Source: Lagopus muta (Eukaryota; Chordata; Aves; Galliformes; Phasianidae). Taken from it: a DNA stretch of 64,000 nucleotides. Of this stretch, positions 36,770 to 64,000 are shown piece after piece (position 1 is the first letter of the stretch; every line of letters begins with the position of its first letter). The notes under the pieces are model-generated. The model did no database searches and was not told the DNA's origin. It saw only the letters and a list, made by a program, of their open reading frames with translations. The stretch covers positions 3,038,001-3,102,000 of the forward strand of contig NC_064443.1 of the NCBI RefSeq assembly GCF_023343835.1, written 5' to 3'. A program made the position numbers and the translations under genes.

Positions 36770-36963
36770 CCAGGAGCTGCCCAGGCAGGTGAACCACCCC
36801 AGGGACAGGTAAGGGAAGTCAGCAGGAGGCAGGAACTGACCACCAGCAGCTACTCTCCTCCTCTTTTCTCCCCAGCTGTTCATTACACCCTTTATTACAA
36901 ATGGAGTTGAACTGCACCAGCATTGCATTCTGTTGTTTGTAATCCCCACAATTAGACCTCTTT
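36770..36963 (+). other. DNAH1: DNAH1 3' UTR region
   Basis: About 190 nt lie between the DNAH1 stop and the CR1 fragment. I see no AATAAA or ATTAAA here, so the 3' end may use a variant signal or lie inside the repeat. Confidence 0.4.
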
Positions 36964-37600
36964 TAGAATCACAGCATGGTTGGGTTGGAAAGGACCTCCA
37001 AGCCTCCCTTCTCAAGCTCTTCTCCCACTTCATACTCACACCTGGGATTGCCCCAGACCAAGTACAACGCTTTCCCTTGGCCTTATTGACTCTCATTAGG
37101 TTCTTGTGTGCCCACTTTTTGAGCCTGTCCGGGTCCCTGTGGATGTCATCCCTTCTGTTCTATCAGCTGCACCTCAGCTCAGTGTCACCCACAAACTGTG
37201 CTGAGGGTGCACTCGATCCCACTGTCCATGTCATTGATAATGCTGTTAAAGAGCACTGGTCCCAAGAGGGAATCCCCCCAGCACTCATCACCTGGACACA
37301 GAGCCACTAGCACAACCCTCTAACTGCAGCCATCCAACCACTTCCTTATCTGTTGAGTAGTCCAGCCTTTAAGTCCATCTTTCTCCAACTTAGAGATAAG
37401 GAAGTAATGCAGGACCATGTCAGAAGCCTTGCACAAGCCCTTTCTTTTTCTACCATAGCCATCACTCCACTGACTCAACCACCAGATGGGTCAGGCATGA
37501 TCTGTCCTTGATGAAGCTGGGCTGGTTGTCTTGGACATCACCTTCCCATCTTCCACATGCCTGGTTTGTTCTTCCTGTCAGGTCCCTATCTCCACTGGAG
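36964..37600 (-). repeat. CR1 LINE fragment between DNAH1 and BAP1
   Basis: It starts AGAATCACAGCATGGTTGGG and runs about 640 nt through recognisable antisense CR1 ORF2 3' sequence (GAGGGTGCACTCGATCCCAC, GTCATTGATAATGCTGTTAA). It fills most of the gap between the convergent DNAH1 and BAP1 genes. Confidence 0.88.
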
Positions 37601-37916
37601 GTCAGAGGGGAACACTACCTGCACTCCTGATCCCTTCAGCCTCTAACATCTTTCCCTTTTTATCTTTCAGTCTCCTTGTTGCACTTGCACATGTCCCAGT
37701 GTGAAAGACAAGGACTGAGTTGTAGTCTCTGGCTTTATCAGGCCCGGTAGCCTCTTCTCCCTGCTTGTGTTTCAGCCTCAGCCCAGCCCCCATCCTATTC
37801 CTGGCAATTCTCCCCTGGCCCTGGGGGTTCCTCTCACTCTGGTGCTCCCAGCTGCATACACACACACCTCCCCCCTCCCTTGCACACTGCTCCCCCCGTG
37901 ACTGTTACAGGAGAGC

Positions 37917-50070
<12,154 letters not shown>

Positions 50071-50345
50071 CTTCCTGCGGCCCGGCCCGCGCCGCCATGT
50101 CCGGCCCCGCCGACCGCCCGACTCTGGGCCCCACCGGCCCCGCCGCCGCGCCCGCACAACACGTCATCGCCGTGCGACGCCGGGTGACGTCACCGCGCGC
50201 CGCCTCGCGGCCGTCCCGGGCAGCGGTGAGGGGGCGCCACAAAAGTCCCGCGGAGATCTGGGCCGGAGCCGGGCCCGGCGGCGAGGAGGCGCTACGAAAG
50301 TCCGCAGAAGTCTAGGCCGCAGCCGGGCCCGGAGCCTCCCGCTCT

Positions 50346-51560
50346 GCCCCGCTGTTTGAGGCTTCGTTCCCCTGCAGTTGGGGACTGGCTGGGACTGTGC
50401 AGCGCACCACCAGGCCCTGTGTCCAGTGTGGGGGAGCGCGGCCAGGCAGCAGGTTGTGGGGTAGGCCTGGGGCCTGGTGAAGGCTGAAGGCGCCAGGCAA
50501 GCCAGGCCCGGCCTCAGCTTCCGTAGGAAACAGCTGAAAATAGGAGGAGGCCGGGCCCATCCCAGGGGCTTTGTTACCCTGCAGCTCCCACACACGGCCC
50601 TGCTGTGTCCCCTGGGCTATGGGCTCCACGTGGGGCAGGGGTTGGCCCTGCGGCCCCTCACCGACTCAGTGGCAGCACAGGCCCCACAGCCTCTGCCCCA
50701 TATCTCAGACACGTGCGGGGTAACGCAGCGCTGCCACGGACTTTGCTCCCATCAAAGGCACCGCGCTGCGGCCATTGTGCTGCAGGGAGGAGCAGTGATC
50801 TCATGGCCCAGCCCTGGCTTTGTGCAAGCTATTTTGGGGGTCAATTATTAGTATTTTCTTTCCCCTTCCTCTGCCTTCGAACAATGCTGGTCCCGGTGGG
50901 GCCTCGGTTCACACCATTGTGTGGGGCCACACTGCGCTGGGAGCAGGAAGATCGTTATCAGCCCGGCTGAGAACTTTGCCAGGCCCTCAGCATGGGGCCA
51001 GCAGTGCCTGCACTGTGGCCCTGTTCTTTGGAGCACTGTGCGTTGGGGAGTACTGCAGCTTGGTCCCCACCCCAAAGCCCCTGCCCACTGCTGCACTGGC
51101 ACCGTTATTGCCCTAGCTTTGTTACCTTCCCCTAAGCCTCTCCCGTGTTTACCCAGGGATAGGTCTAACCTGTTTGAGGCTGATTGCCACCCTCTGACCC
51201 TGCCCAGCCCCAAAAGGGTCTGTGCTTTCCCTCAGATAGGGTTGAAATGGGGCTGAGGATGAGCCCACAAGTCCTTGCCAGGAACAGGAGCGGCATTGCT
51301 GGCCACATGCCTGCCCGAGTGCTTCTCCCTTTTCATACAAAGGCCACTCTGCTTCCCAGCACAAAGGCTGGGCTGGGGCCATGAGAGCCCCATCCTACAC
51401 TGCATGATGCCGGGACTCAGCCTGGGAGGCTTTTTTGCACAATTCTCAGCTTCTCCTTATGAGGGCAGGTATTGTGTTTCCTGGGTGCCATGCTGGTGGC
51501 GTGGAAAGAGCCTGATCAAACCCCACAGGCAAAGAGGGGACTGGTGCCACACTCGGCCTC
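50346..51560. other. Intergenic region between BAP1 and SEMA3G without a recognised gene
   Basis: About 1.2 kb separates the BAP1 promoter from the SEMA3G poly(A) signal. ORFs here show no family resemblance. In human this position holds PHF7, divergently paired with BAP1. None of its PHD/RING zinc-finger pattern appears on either strand. Confidence 0.6.
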
Positions 51561-59003
<7,443 letters not shown>

Positions 59004-59115
59004 CCTCCTCCCGGGGCCGCCGCTCCCCGGGGCCGATGCTTTTATGGAGCCGCGCTCCGCCCCGGCCCGCCCCGGCCCCAGCCCGGCCCCCGCCCCAAGA
59101 GCCCCAAGGGCTGCG

Positions 59116-59891
59116 TCCCATGGGACGGGTGCGCAGGGGGTCCCCAGTCTCCGGTCCACAAAGAGTTATAGGGAGCAACCCCAGGGTTTCCCCCCAGACA
59201 AGAGGATGGGGTGCAGGGAGGGTCCCCCAGGGGTGCTGTTCCGCTGGAGCACGGTGCTCTCCCAGAGCACAAGCCGGGCACGCGGTAGGTGGGGACACGG
59301 GGAGCAGGTGTCCCCACGTCGCGGTGGCCACGGGGACAAAGCAGCCGGCGACGCGGGGCGGGCGGTGCGCCGCGCCTCCCGAGCTCCGGCGCCGGCGCCG
59401 GCGATGCGTGAGAACCCCGTGCCGCATGCAGAGCTCTGCCGGTCCCAACCTGCACCGAAGTGCTCCGGTGGAACTCGGCCAGCCCCGTGCACAGCTCCCC
59501 GGGGGTGGGCACAGCGTCTGGACCGGATGCGGCACCCTCGGGTGCTGGGCACAGCACGGCTGGGGGTGGGAGCAGGGAGCGGGGCCAAGCCCTCGGGTAC
59601 CTCCGGCAAATGAGTGCGGGCTCCTGCCGGGGCTTGCACATCGCTGCCGGCTTTGGGGTCTGGCAGAGCCATCCTGGGAAGAGCCCATAGGAGGAGGAAG
59701 AGGGATTAACCTCAGCGCCTGCCCCCAGTGCCGCAGACTGAGCAGGATCCCACCCGGGCAGCACTGTGCTGGTGCAGCCCCTCCTCTGTCTCCAAGGAAA
59801 TCAGCACGCCCTCGGGGCAGCGGCTACCCACGGCACTGCCCACGAGCAGGCAGACAGACCTGCTTGCTCCTGGCCTTGCTTACCAGGAAGG
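59116..59891. other. GC-rich spacer between SEMA3G and ACY1
   Basis: The spacer is short and contains a second CpG cluster at about 59320-59425, including tandem GCCGGC units. It probably holds upstream SEMA3G regulatory sequence and the ACY1 downstream flank. A 414-codon plus-strand ORF across it is a composition artefact. Confidence 0.5.
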
Positions 59892-62800
59892 TTTATTGAG
59901 TGAATGTGCACGGTCAGGATACAGGGGCACCAGCTGGAAGGCATGGCCCCAGCACCCCTGGAAGTGGTCAGGGATGGCTGCAGGAGCACAGGGCACACCG
60001 GGCTCCACTGGCACACGGTCCCCAGGGTGGCACAGCCAGGACACATGTCACCATCAGGCCAGCTCACAGCACAGCCACAGCAGAGGGGCACGTAGAGACG
60101 CGGCACGATGCCCCCTCTCCCCTCCCAAAGGCTCAGGCCTCGGCAGGCAGTGGGGGCACAGAGGCCAGGGCAGGTAGGAGGCGGGCGTAGATGTCAATGC
60201 CCCGCAGGAAGACATCCTCGTTGAGGAACTCATTGTGGTCGTGGAGCAGCACCGGGGTGCGGTTCATGGGCGAGAAGCCGAGGGCTGGGTACCCTGCCTG
60301 AGGATGGAGGAGCACAGTGAGCCCAGGGCGGGCAGCGGGGCCATGGCTGGGCTGGGGCAGCACTCACCGCCCGGATGTAGCGGCTGTCGGTGGCAGCTGG
60401 GAAGATCTCCAGCTTGAGAGGCAGCTTCCTGTAGGGCGAGCCATGGCATCAGCGTGGCACAGGGACAGCTGGGGTGCCTGCCACCCAGAGCCAGCCAAGG
60501 GCCCTAAGCCATGTACCCTACAGGATGCTAAATCCTATTCTTTCTGACACAATGGAGTACGGTGAGGTGCTGACATGGCTCAGGGCTCATCTCCTACACT
60601 GCCGTGTCCCCAGGGTACACGAGGACCAGGGGGCGCAACCTAGGTGCCACCATCCCATAGCACTACTCACATGTCCCTGCAGACCCCGCTGAAAGCTTTC
60701 CACCACGGGTCAGACTCCTCAGTGGAGGTGATTTGCTGGTCCATGCATTTCTGAGCGATGGAGGCAGCGGGTGGGCACCCTGCAGGGGAGGGGCAGCACA
60801 GCCTGCCGACCCCCCCCCCCACAGCCTCTCACCTGGTGAAACTCATACGTGACACCGTCCCCAGCTGCCCGGCACCACGCAGCCACCTGCTCCTCGAAGG
60901 CCTGTGGCAGGCAGCACAAAAGGATGTGAGCAGGGGCAGCACCCCCAGCCCGCTCCCCCCACATGGGACCGGCACCCACACTCACCTTCAGGTCCACGGT
61001 GGGTGGGATGCGGATGTCAAAGCCGACGGCCATCTCAGAGGGCACCACGTTGAAGGAGACTCCCCCCTCCAGCAAGGTCAGGTTGAGCGAGGTGACATCC
61101 CCCAAGGTCAGGCTTGTGTTGGACTTAAGCCTTGAGGGATGCAGGGGACAGTCACCATCTGTCCCGAGAGGAGGAGGGGAAATGCTCCCTGCCCCCACCT
61201 CCATGCAGGTAAACAGAAGCATGGGGATGCAGTGCCAGATCAGAGCCTCGCTTTGGACCTCCTGGATGCCAAAGGGGAGCAAAGCCCCTCCAAGGACCAC
61301 AGTGAGGCCAACGCAGCCCCTCCAGCCATATCCTACCTCTGCTTCTCGCTCTCCCTGAAGGCCAGGAAGGAGGTGATCACTTTGTGCTGGGGAGGCAAAC
61401 ATATGATGTAAACATCCCAGAACCACCTGCTCAGGGCTTACCATATAGCCCCTCCCCATGCCCCCCATCAGCAGCTCCCAGCCACAAGCCCGGTGCCCGC
61501 CACAGAGGGCTCCCACCCCAGGCCCCCACAGGGCACACCACTGTCCCCTTACCAACTTCTCGGCCGCAGTGTTTGTGATGAAGCGGGACCCATGCCCAGG
61601 GCTGCCTGTGCACTTCACCTTGATCCCTGAGGAAGAGGCGCTGAGCTGGGTGCACCCAGCACCCCAGAACCCAGCAGAGCAAGGGACAGGATGGCAGGCA
61701 CACCATTACTCACACCAAGGGCTCTTCTCGCCATAGAAGACACTGTAGGTGTCGGATGGGCTGGCCAAGCCTGTGGTGGGCACAGCAAGGGGAACAGATG
61801 TGTCCCAACTGGTGCACTGCGGGGTCAGGGGCTGGGATGCCTAAGGGGACCCCAGGAGCTGTGCTGAGCACCCCTGCCTTTGGGGCAATGCCAAATGTGC
61901 ACGATGCCATGAGGTCCCGCTGGCTCCCAGCACAGCCATGCCATCACTCACCTTCATCTAGGGCAAAGCCCACGTTGAGTGCTTTGAACTCCGGGCGCTG
62001 CAAGAACATCGCCATGCCCTTGTGTCCGCCCACCTCCTCGTCTGTGGGGAGAAAACTGGCATGGGTGAAGGGATCCTCCACCCAAACACCGTGCTTCCAT
62101 GCTAGCTTGGTGCCTTTGGCCATCCCCAGAACCACACAGCCCTTCATCCTAGAGCTAGTGGAACCCAAAACCTGGACAGGTTAGCAGAGGTGTCCCATGC
62201 CCAGGATGCAGGGAGCCACACAGCATCACCCAGCCCACCCTGTTCCTCAGGAGGACACTCACCAGGCACAAAACTCAGGTGGATGGTGCGGGCAAAGCTC
62301 TTCCCTTCTGCCTTCAGCCTTCGGATGGCCTCAAGGTACCTGTGGGTGATGTGAGGAGATGGTTTGAAAGTGCTGGGTGCAGGGAGCGGGGCTGACACTC
62401 CTGAGCCGCCATGTGCACCAAGCCCCCACTCACTGGATGGAGACACACTTCATGTCCTGGGCACCCCGGGCATAGATGTTGCCCTGGGAATCCTTAACAG
62501 CTTCGAAGGGTGGGTAGGTCCAGTGCTCCTGTGGGAAAATGAGCTGTGACCCCATATCACAAGGCTACCCCTGTGCCCAGCCCCTCCGACCCCGTACCTC
62601 GAAAACTGGCACAACGTCGGTGTGGGAGTTGAGCAGGATGGAGCGCAGGCGGGGATTTGTGCCCGGCCAGGTGAGGACCAGCACCACACGGCCCTGGCAC
62701 ACCTGTGAGCAAAGGCTGCATGTCACTGGGGTGGGACAGGGGGACGCAGCGGTTGGGACAGGCTCATTCCCCCACCGCGGCCACTTGGCAGCCACAAGCA

Positions 62801-63478
62801 ATTCAGAGGAAGTAAAACCCTAAGGCCTGGGTGTCCCCTGTGCCAGCCACTGTCCCTTCCTGGGGACACAGGGGACATCTGCAGCCAGCGTCACCCTGCC
62901 TGGTCCCTGGCTAATCATAGCACAGCCAGCCACAAAGGTCAGAGGGACAGGCAGGATCAGCAGAGCATTAGGGCAGCAGCAGGCACCTCCTGCCACCCGT
63001 GGGCTGGTGGAGAGAGGCCCTGACCCCCAGCAATGGTGTGGGACCAGCCCTGGGGCTGCCCTGCTCACCTCCACTTTCTGGCACGCCAAGCCCAAGTCGG
63101 TGCCCACACGCTCCAAAAACTGGACTGCTGCATCTGGGGGTGAGAAAAGATGGATGATGGGGTGAATTCATGGCAAAGCAAGGGTGGCCTTGCCCGAAGC
63201 ATGGGAGGGGATAAGGCACTGCAGTCTTCCTTGCGCTGGGACTGCAACAGCCCGGGCCTCGAGCATCAGGCACGTGGGTCCAAAGAACGATCCAAAGAGC
63301 AGCGCAGGGGAAGGAGCCATGCTGCCAGCCTCGAGCCCTGGGTCCCCACCACATCCCTGCTCTCCTCACCGTAGTCAGGCTTGGGGTGCACGGTGTCGAT
63401 CCTCAGGTACTCTCGGAAAAGTGTCACCGAAGGGTTCTCCGAGGCCCCCGCGCTCTTCCCTTGCTTGCCGGGTGCCAT
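59892..63478 (-). CDS. ACY1: ACY1, aminoacylase-1 (14 coding exons; CDS 60133-63478)
   Basis: This cytosolic zinc enzyme of the M20 family hydrolyses N-acetyl amino acids to acetate and the free amino acid. Coding exons are 63478-63370, 63133-63069, 62702-62598, 62528-62434, 62339-62263, 62041-61952, 61770-61714, 61626-61553, 61386-61337, 61130-60986, 60901-60833, 60750-60671, 60428-60368 and 60297-60133. They total 1242 nt, 413 aa (human 408). Metal and catalytic motifs are present: [10 protein letters not shown] (zinc His), GAQDMKC (zinc Asp), [10 protein letters not shown] (catalytic and zinc Glu), FALDEG, and LLHDHNE (zinc His) near the end. The dimerisation/lid domain includes [16 protein letters not shown] and [16 protein letters not shown]. 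The N-terminus, [20 protein letters not shown], is longer than in human. The poly(A) signal AATAAA is at 59897-59892. All introns are GT-AG. Confidence 0.96.
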
Positions 63479-63579
63479 TCCCGGACTGCAGAGCCGCGGG
63501 GGAAGAGACAGTTAAACCCCTCCTTCCGTCCCCCGCTCCTCCGAAGCAGGACGGGGCAAAGTTCGGCCCTTGGGAGGAA

Positions 63580-64000
63580 CGGGGCTGAAGTGGGGGTGGA
63601 GGGGCCGTGGGGTCGGCGGGGGCTGCGGGAGGGTGGCGGGGGGTGCGCGCACACGCGGCGCTCAGTGGGGCGCAGGAGCCAGGAAAACACCGCGGGTTTG
63701 TGGGGCGGAGGGCACGAGGAGCTCAGAGGATCGCACGGTGCCACGCTTGCGGTGCGGGGAACCGGGGGACCGAGGGTGCGCGGCCCCATAAGTGGGGTGC
63801 GGGCAAGGAGTGGTAGGTTCGGGGCTGCCCCCCGCCCGACGCCGCCCGTTCCCGGCCCCGAACCCCCGCTGCCCCCGGCCCTACCTCCGCGCCGCCGTCG
63901 CTGCCGGCCCGCTCCCGCTCCGCCCCCCCGGCCCCGCTCCGCCCCGCTCCATCCCGCTCCGCCCCGAGGCGCCTGGGGACACGGCAGAGACCGGAGCGCG
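63580..64000 (-). promoter_or_regulatory. ACY1: ACY1 CpG-island promoter with tandem GC boxes
   Basis: The sequence is CpG-rich. Between 63907 and 63966, CCGCTCCGCC-type units repeat four to five times (GGCGGAGCGG on the gene strand), giving a cluster of potential Sp1/KLF sites. No TATA box is visible. Confidence 0.55.
63885..63995 (-). other. ACY1: Probable noncoding first exon of ACY1
   Basis: A donor GCGGAG|GTAGGG ends an exon at 63885. The acceptor CTCTGCAG|TCC at 63485 opens the next exon seven bases before the ATG at 63478. The upstream boundary (transcription start) is approximate and may lie beyond the window. Several GC boxes overlap it. Confidence 0.5.

Overview
This is vertebrate nuclear DNA, most likely from a bird and probably a galliform such as chicken. 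Four or five multi-exon genes have GT-AG introns (three are GC-AG). The interspersed repeats I can recognise are all CR1-type LINE fragments, the dominant avian retroposon. Promoters sit in CpG islands. The encoded proteins can be aligned from memory with human DNAH1, BAP1, SEMA3G, ACY1 and HAUS3. The first three cluster on human 3p21 and, as I recall, on chicken chromosome 12.

Layout: (1) 56-36769, plus strand: the 3' part of DNAH1, the heavy chain of an inner-arm axonemal dynein. I could phase 49 coding exons (2603 codons plus stop), running from the end of AAA1 to the C-terminus. The 5' part lies outside the window. (2) 20406-23112, minus strand: a complete 685-codon, four-coding-exon gene nested antisense inside one DNAH1 intron (19346-23615). 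Its product is a homologue of HAUS3, a subunit of the microtubule-branching augmin complex. This is the most surprising content of the window. (3) 36770-37916: the gap between convergent genes, mostly a CR1 fragment. (4) 37917-50070, minus: BAP1, 17 coding exons, 718 aa, with a CpG-island promoter. (5) 50100-51560: an intergenic stretch without a gene. Human PHF7 would be expected here by synteny and is absent. (6) 51561-59003, minus: SEMA3G, 16 coding exons, 761 aa. (7) 59047-59891: a short GC-rich spacer. (8) 59892-about 63990, minus: ACY1, 14 coding exons plus a probable noncoding first exon, 413 aa.

All exon joins below were checked by hand for reading-frame continuity. For BAP1, SEMA3G, ACY1 and the HAUS3 homologue the exon lengths sum to an intact open frame. 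The genes are functionally unrelated housekeeping or developmental genes, with one exception: DNAH1 (axonemal microtubule motor) and the nested augmin subunit both act on microtubules. Names rest on remembered family sequences, not on a database search.
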